Shown here: positions 34,610 through 46,275 of the stretch, in pieces
Numbering within the stretch: the stretch's first letter is position 1
Layout of the letters: the number at the start of each line of letters is the position of its first letter
Assembly (NCBI GenBank): GCA_036346275.1
Contig: CM070720.1
Span: forward strand, 12,439,278 to 12,503,277
Direction: 5' to 3'
From: Otatea glauca
Lineage: Eukaryota > Streptophyta > Magnoliopsida > Poales > Poaceae
DNA: 64,000 nt
The notes under the pieces: generated by a model
Databases searched by the model: none
Seen by the model: the letters and a program-made list of their open reading frames with translations, nothing else
Told to the model about the DNA's origin: nothing
Position numbers and translations under genes: made by a program

Positions 34610-37600
34610 TGTGAGACCCCGTTCTGATGAACAGGAACCTCCATGTGATTACTGTGTCATTCCCTGGATCAGTATCTAGCACTCACATGTTTACAACAAT
34701 TGGAATCACAACCATACAACAAATATTATTAAGCGGAAGCTATTACATAAAGAAAACTATTACAACTCAAAGATATAGGAACTAAAGAAGCAAGGTCTTG
34801 TAGTGTGCCCATCCAAAACCAACAGGCAACTGACAAGGCATAATCCCTAGAAAGATTCGATGAAGAAAATCCCGCAACCTGCGATGGAAGAAACCTTCGA
34901 AGCTTCGCTAACATAACCACCTAAAAACACATATAAGCAAGGGTGAGTACTTTCGTACTCCGCAAGACTTGAGCAAAGCCTATAATATACGCAGGCCATT
35001 TCAAAGGAGGCCACTACAGTTAATTTGCATAAAGCAGAATTGACACTGTAAAACAAGTTATTTGCAAACGGAATTTATAAAAGCATAATTGACTGATATG
35101 AAATAATAAAGCATAAGTAATATTCACAACCCATCGTGAATATCGAATTAATCCAGAAATGGAATCCATCAATGTCGATCCTTTGACATGAAAACAAAAG
35201 CTGCTAAACAAGTTCCAAACCACAACCCAATTTTTGGAAATACAAAAGCATTCTAACATTGGAATGACTTCACCAAGTGTCCTTGACCGCGGACACGGCT
35301 AATTAATTAGATTTACACTCTGCAGAGGTGTACACTTTACCCACAAGGAATGATCAACCTCTTTTGCCAGATCAATTAACACACTTCCTTTGGTGTGTCG
35401 GCAAGGAGATCATACAGAGCCGTTACATTATCTAGATGTGGCTTTGAACCAGCCCGGGACGTTTGGCCCTCGCCATGAAAAATGTAAACACTCACCCAAG
35501 GCGTGGATCCTTTCACCTCACACCCAACACCACGTTTCTGTCCACGGCAAGGCGTACACCGTTGCATTGGTAAGTAGACCCCCTATAGACAGACCGAACC
35601 GGAATGCATGTGCAATCTCCCGCCTTCCTTAGATGCAAAGCCACACCTAAACAACTTAATAGGCTAAGACCTACCCATTCAAGCCCTCGTGGTTGTACGA
35701 AATTCTTGGATCTATAGCGTCCCATTGCTCGGTCCTTAATCCGACATGGGCGATACTTCACCCTAACTACGTGCAAATCCCTCTGCACCTCCGGCTATTG
35801 CCAATAATCGCCCGCATCAAAACCATAGTTTTATTTTGGGTTTTTAATCAAAATACCCATAACCAACAGCTTTATTTCTAACATTTTCCATTTCCTAAGA
35901 AACAAATTTTGATCTGATCATCATTCTCATTTGTTCTAAAAGCATGGCTAAGCATGGATAGAAGTAATCGCATATACCCACAATGACATTAAGTAATTGT
36001 CTAAGCTCAATCTATGGTTATCAAGGTACACATATCCATACTTATCAAGGAAGTTTCATGAGACAACAGTATAACTACGATTACCACAAAATAGCAATTT
36101 ACAGAAAGTAAACGCATGCACGAAACATTTTAATAAACAATGCAATTTAAATTCTGGGATCAAGATGGTCAAAGGGGGTGCTTGCCTTGCTTATTCATTG
36201 CTTACAACGAAGACACGGTCGCAGATGACGGAGGCAACGACGGAAGAAGGGACGTCGGATTCTACACGTCGATCAATCGGAAAATATAGCAAATAATAAA
36301 CTTCAATAAGGGCAAAAAGAAGACAGACAGAAAATCAAATAAAGATTCATTGCAGAAAACAGGAACGCTTTAGGGTTTGGATTATATGATTTCGATATCT
36401 CATGATTTAGATAAACACACATTTATATACTTAATGGCTTTTATTATGAACAAAACACGTTTTCTTTTAAAGATTATCTATTCTTGATTTACGAATTCAA
36501 GGGGCTAAAATTATGAATTCTTGTATTCATAACTTCGAATTATAGATGCTAAAATTATTTAGATTAGAAGAATTGAAACACTAATTAAGGTTTACGCCCT
36601 TAGCACTTAGCCTGAAGTGATTTCGCATACGAAAGGTTTTAAATAAGTTATGATTGATAAGCTAGCTAATTAGATTTATTTATGGTTTTTAAGAAGGTTC
36701 TGGTGATACAAATATTTTAATTACAAATTCTTTATTACAAGGTTCATCTATTCCGATAACGGCAAGGTTCGCTAAACATAAAACTAAGGGTTATTCGACT
36801 ACTAGAATTTATATGCTAAACATGACGAAATAAGATTATTTCATCGGAATTGGATAGCATAAACTTTGAAGAACACACCTAGGCTGATTTCATACATTTT
36901 AGTGTTTAGACGAGACATTATTTTCAAAGTTAAAAAAGCTTATGTGATATTAAAGGTTATGACAAACATACTTTCTAGGGGTATTCAGCTAGTAAGATTT
37001 AATTGAAACGAAAGTTGTAAATAAAATATTTTTCTAGAATATGGTAGAACATATCCTAGATATCATTTCTAAATAGATTTATATAATATTTGCATTTAGA
37101 CGAGAGGTTCTACGGGTTGACGAAAAAGCTTGAGGGCTCAATTAACTACTCGCTAAGGATTCAATTTTTGATACAAGTTTGCGATTACACCGCCTAGGAT
37201 AATCTACTCATTTTTCAGGTATTAACAGGGTATGACTCTAAAAGCATTTTAAAATTTATACCATGATGTTTGGCTTCTATCCGAAGTGTTTTTCCTATAA
37301 ACGATCATTAGGGTCTACCGTTATTTTATTTCATTCTTGCACCAACATAAGGTATTTTTGTAAAAACAGCAAGGGTACTATTTTTCAGGGCTATAGGATT
37401 TGGTTTCGTTAAATTTTAAGTTTATTTGTGAAAGTTATAGCTATTCAAATTATGCAAGTATTAACACTTTGACTATTAATCATTTACTGTTTTATGTAGT
37501 GAACTTTAAATATTATTTCATATCTAGAATCTTGGTAATGTTAGGAGCACAATAAAACTGATTTGGTGATTTATTTGAATTCATTTGATCTATATTACAA

Positions 37601-40019
37601 CCATTTGACTTTCTATGCTATATGTATATACACATTTTACATTTAAGTTATTTCACACTTTTCAAGACAGTTCAAATCAAATTCACTTATTAGTTATTTT
37701 GGCAAATTAAGGTATTCTACTGTCATGCTAATATTTAGAAATCAATTTTACTTATTCCATATTTCTTTTATTCAAACTATGTTTATTTGAATTTCTAATG
37801 CATTGAATACAATCTTTAATAGAAAGTAATTCAAACATAAATGAAATTTAAATATTTTTATATATTTTAACTTATGTAAGTACAAGGATTTCACTAAAAT
37901 TAGTTTCATTCCACCCTAAGTTTGTTTACATCATTTTAATATGTAGCACTTCTTTTAGTCTTTTCTTTAAATTTGAATTTCAAATTTACCCAGTGAACAT
38001 TTTCAAAATGTTATTGCATATTCTGAAAGTGCTTGATTTTACATGAATATAGAAATTGATTTCACCCAATTCGGAGTTATAATGCAAAATCTATGAGCAT
38101 TTGAATCATCTCGGTTAATGAAAATCAAACTAAATTCACAAATACGCTTTTGCTTCTCAAGAGACGTCTTTTACCATTGTACAGGACTTTGCATTGACCG
38201 GCTGACATGCGGGGCCCGCGGTTCAGCGACAGAGAAGCAGAGGCTTGCGGATTCCGGCTCATCGGCGACGAAGGATGGCCGGAGGGGGGGGGCTCCGCCG
38301 GTGGGATGAGCTCCAAGGGGATGAGGCGCAGCTAGGGGTGGTCTTGGCGTCGGCCGGTAGTCACTGGAGAGGGCCAACACCTGCAAGGGGCGGCGGCGCC
38401 AATGGCGCACGGCCGGGAGTGAGAATCAAGGTGCGAGAGCTCGAATGGGTAAGCGTTTTAGCTTCTAAGGGTCACAAGGAGTCCATTTTGGTATCTCACT
38501 TGCGCGGAGGATGACCGGGGAGCTCCGCCACCGTTAGGCCGGAGTTGGAGAAGAAGGCGCACGTCGGCGGCTTGATTTTGCATGAAGATGGTTAAGTATT
38601 TTTGAGGGGTTTTGATCACTAGAAGATATAGAAGCTATATCCGGAAGAAATTTGGGATTGGTTTGCTTATTCGGTCGAATTGTTTCCGGCTTGAAGCTCC
38701 CAAGTTCTCGGTCATGGCGGATGCAAGGCAAAATTGAAGCACTCCGACTAGAGGCAGGTGAGGGAGGTAGAGGGAAATGACGGGGAACTCTTCTGCGAAC
38801 CCAGGGCTGGCTTTTATAGGCGGCAAGGGCGGTGCATCGGTAGTGTTTGAACGGAAGCGAATTCGGCGGCTCGGCCCTGAGCTGCACGGGTGAAGTGGCG
38901 CGAAGTCTCGCCGGCAAGAAGTGACGCGGATGGTCAGGGTATGGCGCACGACCTCCAAGGATGAACGTGGCGCCAGTCGATTGCTTGGGTGGTGGAGTCG
39001 GTGCTGAGACGCAGTGAGGCGCGAGAGAGCGCAGAGAGGAGCTCGGTCGGCAGAGGCTGCACGCGCGAGAAAGAAGAAGCATGAGGGGAAAATGGCGCTG
39101 ACAAGTGGGTCCGGGGTCCATCAGTCAGTGAGAGCAGCCATTTTTCCGTTGCCTCCAGCGAATCGTTACGGAAAGGGTTGGCCCCACATGTCGGTGAGAG
39201 GAGGCAAGTCAAAGCGATAACCTTCTGCCGGACATCTCCATGTGATCATTAAATTTCCATCTATTCGCTGTCTAAATTTTGTGAAACGTTTTGACCAACC
39301 TCTACTGGTAGTCTTCTTACTTCAGTAAAATTTGTAGGCCAAAAATATTGTAATGAATTATTTAAAATTCTGACACTGTACATATGCCAAAATTTTCATT
39401 TCGGATTTTTATTTCTTTAAAGGTTCAAACCTTATTGTTTATTTTTGAAACTTTTATGAGGGGTTATATCTATATCAAGTATGTCTCTGTAAAATTCTCA
39501 AGTCAAAATATTGGGCATTTATTTTATAAAAATTCTGACATAACAATTTCTTGTTTTTAATTGTTTCTGTTTTTGAATTTTTAGAAGGCTTTGCCGACAT
39601 AATAATTTCCTGATATTTTTACCAGAGATAAGTTTTATCCTGAGGGTGCTATGGTAATTTTTCCAGCTCCAGATAAACTTCGAATATTTTTCATTAATTC
39701 TGGCTTGCACTATTTTTAGTCAAAAAGAGGTGTCATTCATTTATTTACCCACTTTTCTCTTCATAAAATTTCTACATGTTGATTTTACTGACTTACCAGA
39801 GTGGTTAGGGTTCCATGGTAATTTTTCCAAAATTTATATTTTACCATTTTATCTTTTTACCATTATCCATTCTTTAATTCTAGTTGTTTGATTTTTCATT
39901 CAATACAAAAATCCAAAGAAATCCAAATAAATTCCAATCATGTCAAGAAAAATCAGAAATAAATATATTCAAATTCAAAATATAAAATTTTATATTATTC
40001 CATTTTTCGGGATGTTACA
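34610..40019 (-). mobile_element. Giant Ty3-type solo LTR, complete copy, 5,410 bp
   Basis: Minus-strand ends are TGTAACATCCCG (40019) and GGGGTCTCACA (34610). Flanks ATACA (34605-34609) and ATATA (40020-40024) form a target duplication with one mismatch. The element has no coding capacity: a 0.8 kb AT-rich start, a GC-rich block (38180-39230) with a TATA box, a long AT-rich part (36360-38180) and a block with CTGCAGAGGTGTACACTTTACC near 35322. Read frames in the GC-rich block (38534-39121) are not conserved with copy 1. It could also be a non-coding element rather than a true LTR, but no inner terminal repeat is visible. Confidence 0.75.
38812..38818 (-). promoter_or_regulatory. TATA box of giant LTR copy 2 (minus strand)
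   Basis: TATAAAA on minus is followed by GCCAGCCCTGGGTTCGCAGAAGAGT, in register with the box at 9227-9234. A promoter here would leave more than 4 kb of transcribed LTR downstream. Confidence 0.6.
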
Positions 40020-40405
40020 ATATACATCGTATATGAGACGAACTGATAACAAGAAATAAAACAACGTTCTTGCAGTGTCTCATAGTGGGTCGATGTCCAA
40101 CACCGTGTTCTCTAACATGTGTCCATATTATTGGTTTGATATCTACATATCTGTGACCCGTGAAACATGTTCATCGACCAATACATATGCTAGTCTACTC
40201 ATATGTTTCCTCATATAATTATCGACTAGGGACCCCTTTTAGAATGAACATCATAAAGATTAATACAGAGTTTCACAAACAAGTCACGCATTTTGTTAAT
40301 CAATATTCATGATGTTATTCAAAGAACAATTTCATAGTTCATGAATATTTTTGGAAATATAATCATCTCTATGATTGCCTCTAGGGCATATTTCCAACAT
40401 GTTTA

Positions 40406-40625
40406 GGGTGCGAGCCTTGTCAGTTGCCTGTAGTATACTAAGGGATTTATCTACGTTTTCATTCCACTACAGTTAAATTTGTTGTTCAGCTTTGCGAAGT
40501 AGAGTCATGTAAGTTGACCATAAGGTAATTCAACAGGTATTAATTAATAACTGATGTCTTTCATAATGTTTTCACTGTGTATGATTGTGATATTCATCTA
40601 TGATGAACCTGTGTGTACTGGTGTG
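40406..40625 (+). repeat. Second copy of the Ty3 LTR end segment
   Basis: GGTGCGAGCCTTGTCAGTTGCCTGTAGTATACT to CAGGTATTAATTAATAACTG repeats 33390-33530 with scattered differences and extends about 80 bases further. It lies directly against the copia LTR start, so the same LTR segment flanks the copia LTR on both sides in the same orientation. Confidence 0.8.
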
Positions 40626-40639
40626 ATTCTAGACTAGTG

Positions 40640-41340
40640 CAGTATATACAGAAGGTCCGAATTTGCATATACGGGTCCCGTCAAGAAGCAAGGCGGAGGC
40701 AGCAACACAAAATGGTGCGGTGGTAGGCACCTCAGCATGGCGTGTCACCAAGGGTGGCGCGAGGCGGCTTGGTGCCCACAGTGAAGATGGCCGTGGCCCA
40801 GTAGGTATGGAGGCACAGCCGATCGTGCAGCTCGCGATGCGGCAATGGCAAGGTGATGCGGGCAGCGTGCAGCGTGACCCAGTGCGCGGCATGGTCCAGC
40901 AGCAGTCGAGGCTAGCCAGTGCGGTGAGGCCGAGGCCAGTAGAAACGAGGTAGCAACGGCCAAGGCGACGCAGCATGCAGTGAGGCACATTGGTGCTCGT
41001 GCGGCATGAGCACAAGGTGCAGGCGACGATGGCGTGCATGCGGTGTAGGCGTGCATGTGGGCGCACAGGATGCATGCAGGCGGCGATGACATGGATGCGG
41101 CACGAGCGTTCATGCAGGCGCACAGGAGTGCATGCGTGTTTGCATGCAAGCAGGCAGCGTGGCACCCAGCCGAGCACGGCGTGCATGGCGCGTTGCGTGG
41201 TCGACACGACCGTGGCAAGGTTGAGACGTTGCACCTCAGTGACGACATAGCAGCGAGGGCACAGCAAGGCGAAGCCCCATTGCCAGCATGCAGCGAGGCC
41301 AAGGCGCAGCAGAGGTCAAGGATGTGAGGCAACGTACGAC
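40640..41340. other. GC-rich, TGCATGC-rich block without a credible gene
   Basis: About 700 bases of GCATGC, GGCGAT and CGGCAAGGC-like words with imperfect internal repetition. Long frames are open on both strands (for example 40629-41267 minus and 40990-41327 plus), as expected from composition. No domain, start context or homology to the neighbouring elements is visible. It may be a captured or LTR-derived CpG-rich segment. Confidence 0.5.
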
Positions 41341-41835
41341 ACGGCTGCGTGACCTATGGGCAGTGCGTCGGTGTAGCCCAGGGTGGCCAGTGGCAACTGA
41401 CCCGATTTTTTCAATCTCTTGCGGTTAAGGGGTGGCCCACAGTGAATTTATTCGATTCCGTCAATATGGTAAAAATCTCCATAGTCGATTTTATTCCTAG
41501 GTGCATAGCTTTTAATCGTGCATGTTGCATTAAATTCATGAACATTGCATATTCATGCATGCAAACAGTAAAAATTAGTCTGTTGGCCGGTATAGCTACC
41601 AATTAGATTTTAATTATTCAGTAGTATAAATAATTATTGCTTTTTGCTTCATATAAATAATTCGATCGTCAAGTAAAATATGAATTATCGATCGATGAAT
41701 GTTAGATTATTTAATTTAGAATATTACCATGTCTCCATCGAACATTATTGAAGTTGCATGAAAATTGGTTAATTAATTCGTCCGTTGGAGCGAAATGTTA
41801 ATTGACGGTCGGTGAATGTTGGATTTCTTTAATTA
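41341..41835. other. Unassigned AT-rich flank left of the 13 kb CACTA
   Basis: No gene is visible. Two loosely repeated phrases (GATCGATGAATGTTAGATT near 41690 and GGTCGGTGAATGTTGGATT near 41808) suggest an old duplication. It continues, after the transposon, at 54795. Confidence 0.5.
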
Positions 41836-41859
41836 CACTACTACACAAATATACATCAC

Positions 41860-42275
41860 AATCGGTTCTTTTTTATCATCACAGTCGGTTCTGGTGGCGA
41901 CACAAGGTCATGAGACAGAGATGAGACGACATTATTACAGTCGGTTCTCGCCCGATAGAGATATGACGGTCTATCGCTTCTTACAAAGAACCGATAGAGA
42001 TGAATTCCTCATCTCTATCGCTTCTGACAAAGAACAGATAGAGATGACCGTCATATCTCTATCGCTTCTTATAAAGAACCGATAGAGATGAGATAATCAT
42101 CTCTATCGCTTCTGACAAAGAACCGATAGAAATGAACATTCTCATCTCTATCGCTTCTTATATAGAACCGATAGAGATGATTCGATCATCCCTATCGCTT
42201 CTTACAAAGAACCGATACAGATGAGCATCATATCTCTATCATTTTCTTGTGAGAACCGAGAGAGATGAAGGGATG
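41860..42275. repeat. Left subterminal array of the 13 kb CACTA
   Basis: About ten alternating copies of CATCTCTATCGCTTCTTA and AGAACCGATAGAGATGA, plus ATCACAATCGGTTCT at the extreme end. Adjacent copies are inverted, giving a string of hairpins. Confidence 0.88.
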
Positions 42276-42738
42276 TGCTGTGCTATTTTCTAATTCACCT
42301 TCCAATCAGCACATATTCCACACAATATGCACATATCACATTCACACAGAAATTACTGATTGTTTATCACATTCAAAGAACATGAACACTATGTTACAAC
42401 ACATATGACATTCGTTAACAAAATAGAACGTAAACATGTTTAACCGTACACATGCAATCGCATTCACATATGTAATATTGTTCACATCTGGTCTAATATG
42501 AGCTTTCAGGATCTCTAAACCGTCCGTCCTCCAACAAGCATTCTATCCAGTACCACTGGCATAAGTGGTCTCGTATCTTGTTGAGTGCAGTGTTGTCTAT
42601 ACTCTTCTGGGGGATATTGGTATGCTGCAAAATAGAAACGAGTCCTCTAATTTAAGTTTTCAAATTTCTATGTGAAAGACTAATTGTATAATAATGCATG
42701 TACTACCTTGGGGAAACGGTCTGAGCCGGCAATCAAAA
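42276..42738. other. Non-coding stretch after the second gene
   Basis: AT-rich sequence with CACATTCACA/CACATATC words between the left array and the last protease exon. It is the likely 3' untranslated region of the minus-strand second gene; no frame or repeat of note. Confidence 0.5.
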
Positions 42739-45707
42739 TCACCATGTGTTGCATGACATACAAACCACAGCGGTCATCGCTGCCCTGTTGATGACACTAT
42801 GAAGAAAGAAAAATAAATTAAGAGACGAAGAAAATATGTCAGAAAATCTAAATCTTATATATGATAGCCACTTGTACCATGAAGCGGACATACTCCAGCT
42901 TGGAGCCCTTTTTGTCGTCGTGTGTCCCTCCTGCTTCGACGTATTCCTTGAAACCCCTATATACATTGGAGAGACGCCGTTGAGTAAAAAATAATGAACG
43001 TAGTTAAATACAGAAAATGTTAGATAAGAGTGGTGCACTTACTGCTCCAAAGGAGGCTTGATCGCGTAGGCCATCGGTCTCTTTTCAACCGAATTAAAAG
43101 TGCACACTTTGTTGTCACTCGGACGGAGCACGAGTAGAACCCAGTGGTTGCTTATTAAATGGTATGTAGCGAAGAAAATAAGTTCACATATGGTTTCAAA
43201 GTAGAAGTAATTGAACGGTGAAGTAGCACTTACTCGTGTGGTACGGAGTAGAATGAAGTCCTTCTTGGACTCAGCTTGCAATGCCCTCTTGATGTAGGAG
43301 GCAACCCATTCCGGTTGAAGCCTAACCATCGTCGCGGACACAAGCTCAGGGTCGACGAACCGAACTAGATGTCGATTCGTCACGACTCGCTGCCTCATCG
43401 CCCTGCAACTCGCATTGAATGTTAAAAAGCGTAATGCAAAATCCTATGAAAGTCATAAGGTCGTGCAACGTGGTGCGATACTCACAGCGTCTAGGATCGT
43501 CTGAGAGAAATATCGATGGCTATCGGTTAGTACTGCACGGAATGATCCTCAAAACTAATCGAATGTCCCATCCTCCTCGCGGTGGAAATGTCCCTTTCTG
43601 TATCTAACATTGAAGTCGATACGCTCGCTCTCTTTCACATTGTCAACGTACCATCTATGGAGCTGTCGAGTCCATATGCCTAGAGCATTCAATTTGCTAG
43701 GAGGCAGAAAGGGCTTTCCATGTACGTAGGCCTTAAATCCATAAGGCTTCTCTGTGGCCTGTGCCGACTCTCTTTTCTGGGCCGAAGGAGTCTCCGAGGC
43801 CGAGGCAGTGGGCTTTTCATGTACCGAGGGGGCGCTGTGGCCTTTGAGCCTAGCCTCTTTAGCAGAGGCTTCCAGTGGTTCTGTGGTTGTCGTGCTAGTC
43901 CTTTTATGCACCAGCTCTGTACTTTGTGCAGGGCTCGTCACGGTCGTGGGAGTAGACGCAGGTACGATAGGAACTTACAAAGCACGTGCATAATTAAGTA
44001 ACTTGTTGGAATACTACTGGAATGGTACAGAAGACGTGAGGGATGTTTACATTGACCAATACGACGCCTGTCGTGGGCCACTTGATGAACGACATCCGCG
44101 CTAGCCCGAGAGTGGTGATGTCTTCGTTGGGGGGAACTCGAGCACATGTGATAAGAAGGCTTCGTGGACGTAGTCCACCTGGACCCTCATGTAGCCCTTC
44201 CCCAAAAGCTGACCATGCACCGTGTTGGCTCCTTGCATGGAAATGCAACCCCGCGTGCAGCCTCAACAGGAAATCCGTCTTCCATCAGGGTGAGCTGGCA
44301 CTTGGTAGGCGCCTGCAAAAAGTGCACAACTTGAGAGAAATCATATGAAGAGTTACCCTTGCACCATTAAGTTAGGCAAAATTAATTATTACCTTCAACT
44401 GGGGACCGAACTTATCATTTTTGGAACCGCAGCTACTTGGTAGGGGCACAGGTTTCTCTACAGTAGGCGGGGGCATCTGGCTCTGACTCTGGGAGATCAT
44501 CGCCATCATCTCGGCCCTTAAGCGCTCCTCACGTGCCATCATCTCCACCCTCATCTCCTCCTCACGTGCCATCATCTGCACCCTCATCTCCCCCCACATC
44601 TCCTCCGAGATCTCCTCCCTCAGCTGCTCCCTAAGCGTGTCCTTTAGGCGCTCCGCACGTGCCTCCCATGTTCTTGATCTAGTACTCGCAACAGCATCTT
44701 GAAAGTAGGACTTCTTCAGATGCCCTACTGGGCAAGCACCCGGCCCTTATGGTCGGGCTTCCCGATCGCAGAGGATAGGATGTCATTTGACCCTTGGCTA
44801 AGAAAGGTCCCCTGCTCTTTCCTCTGGCTTAACTCCTCCTGTAAGAAGCGAGTACGAATTAGATGTGAAATACAACAGGAATGGTCTACTGCAATGTAGT
44901 AAGTTTGATATCTTACGATGCTGGAGACGACTTGCGCGGTAGAGGGGTTTGGTACTACCAGCTGCCCGTCCGCGGTTTTCTTTGTCCTCGCTAATACCCA
45001 GTCATGTGCCCGCTCCTCACATATGTGCGAGTAAGGCATCGCTGTCCCGGAGTTGGCAAACTCCTCGGCTAGTCGTGCCCATTCTGCTTTCTTCCCTTCG
45101 TAGCCGCTGAACCGAGGTGGTGCGCGCGTGTTCACCTCCGGGTAGCAACGCCTCCTCTGTCTCGGCTCCTCCGCCTCGGGCGTACTCTTGATCCTCGTGA
45201 ACTCCTCCCAAACATCGGGAGTCACGAAAGGATACCTCTCGAATGGTGTACGGCCTTTTAGCACGTACTCACTATGCATGTAGACCCTGAAGTGCCTCAG
45301 AGCCACACCCATCCTCTTCAAGGCGTACCGCCTGGCATTGTTTTCATCACCCTCTTCTATAATCCATTTTCCCTTAACCTCATCCCACAGCCGGTTCTTC
45401 TGCTCCGCGCTGACCTCCTTTCTCCAATCCTTGATCGTTATTGGAACTCTCTCCCTCACCAGTTGCCCGAGGAATGAGCGGTATCGCCCCTTACACTTGG
45501 GAGGACCCGTGCAAATGCCCGTCGCATTGAAGTGGAGAATTTGCGGCGTTCTCCCTGTGGCCCCTTTGCTCTGTCCTCGAGCCTTCCTCACCTTACTCGG
45601 CCCCTCGACATTTCAACTTGGTTCGCTCAACACTTGAAGTTGGTCGGGCCCTCAAGAGCACCTTCTACTCTTTACGGCGATGAGCCGATGCTCTCCAATT
45701 GCGACAT
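42739..45707 (-). pseudogene. CACTA second gene: Transposase_24 region plus Ulp1-like protease, multi-exon
   Basis: Minus strand. The uninterrupted core 45591-44725 (288 codons) has the Transposase_24 (Ptta/En/Spm) features CKGRYRSFLGQLVRERVPI, LWDEVKGKWIIEEG and the end GKPDHKGRV. A likely true start is the ATG at 45705-45707 (MSQLESIGSSP), followed by stops that separate it from the core. Downstream exons: a Met/Arg/Glu repeat coiled coil (44599-44372, REEEMRVEMMAREERLRAEMM), a Ser/Thr/Ala linker ending PYGFKAYVHGKPFLPP and NVRYRKGHFHREEDG (43941-43555), and an Ulp1 domain: NHWVLLVL (catalytic His) near 43140, then QQGSDDRCGLYVMQHM (Gln and catalytic Cys) at about 42790-42740. The Ulp1 catalytic set is complete. 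Intron edges were not all resolved. Family knowledge: such fusions are common in grass CACTA elements; the protease's role is unproved. Confidence 0.8.
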
Positions 45708-45916
45708 CTTGAGTTTTCCTATCTAACATGGACATATATTTGACATGAGAGAAAGCAATTCGCTGCTATTATGCAAACTTGATAATAAATCATCCGAAGC
45801 AACAGGTCAATGGATAATTTATAGCATGTCAATGTTCTAGCATATTGTAGTAGAGTAACAGATGAGCGAATGATCTTCAAGAAAAGTCTATATGTTGACC
45901 AACTACATACGCATTT

Positions 45917-46275
45917 AACGATAACTCCTAATCTCTAAATAGGTTTGGTCTAATCCCATTCGAGGATATGTGGTTCGACAAGTTCTGAGCCGTTGTACAA
46001 CTCAGGAGAAAATTTGACAAGATCTTCTCATTGTTCTCCGGATACACGCCTCGACAACCTATCGAGAGGGTGTGTATCCGGAGAACACCAGGAGACACTA
46101 TCGAAACCTACTGCGAGTTGTACAACGACCAGAACTTGCCCGAACCACATATCCTCGAATCGCCCAAAAACGTGGATAATTCGAGATCGCTTGCTTATAA
46201 ATATGTCATTCCGGCATATTTATAAATAAGCACTCTCGAACGGGAGACGTAGGTTACGCAAACTAAACTCTAACA
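45917..46275 (-). promoter_or_regulatory. Palindromic 0.36 kb module, copy A, upstream of the CACTA second gene
   Basis: It shares about 360 bases with 53448-53804 in the same orientation. It contains a 203-bp palindrome (perfect 20-bp outer arms 45958-45977 and 46141-46160; perfect 15-bp inner arms 46033-46047 and 46072-46086) and next to it a second palindrome with TATAAATA on both strands (about 46195-46227). It ends about 210 bases before the ATG at 45707 on minus. A promoter role is inferred from the position and the TATA-like core. The alternative is a MITE-like hairpin element inserted twice. Confidence 0.6.

Larger units (their letters stand above)
33536..40399 (-). mobile_element. 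Ty1-copia solo LTR (about 1.4 kb), split by a giant Ty3 LTR
   Basis: On minus it begins TGTTGGAAATATGCCCTAGAGGC (40399), a very common grass copia LTR start, and passes a TATA box (CTATATAAAG at 33941-33948 on minus). It ends near 33536-33555, where two TG positions are possible. The 34610-40019 element interrupts it. No primer site or coding region is present. The bases on either side do not form a target duplication. Confidence 0.72.

Noticed and set aside
38534..39121. A 195-codon minus-strand frame in the GC-rich part of the giant LTR
   Set aside because: It overlaps the TATA box region and is not conserved as protein in the other copy (8880-9266), so it follows from GC-rich composition.
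40629..41332. Cys/Ala/His-rich frames of about 200 codons on minus in the GC-rich island
   Set aside because: Equally long frames run on the other strand and in other phases; there is no domain or codon pattern, so composition explains them.
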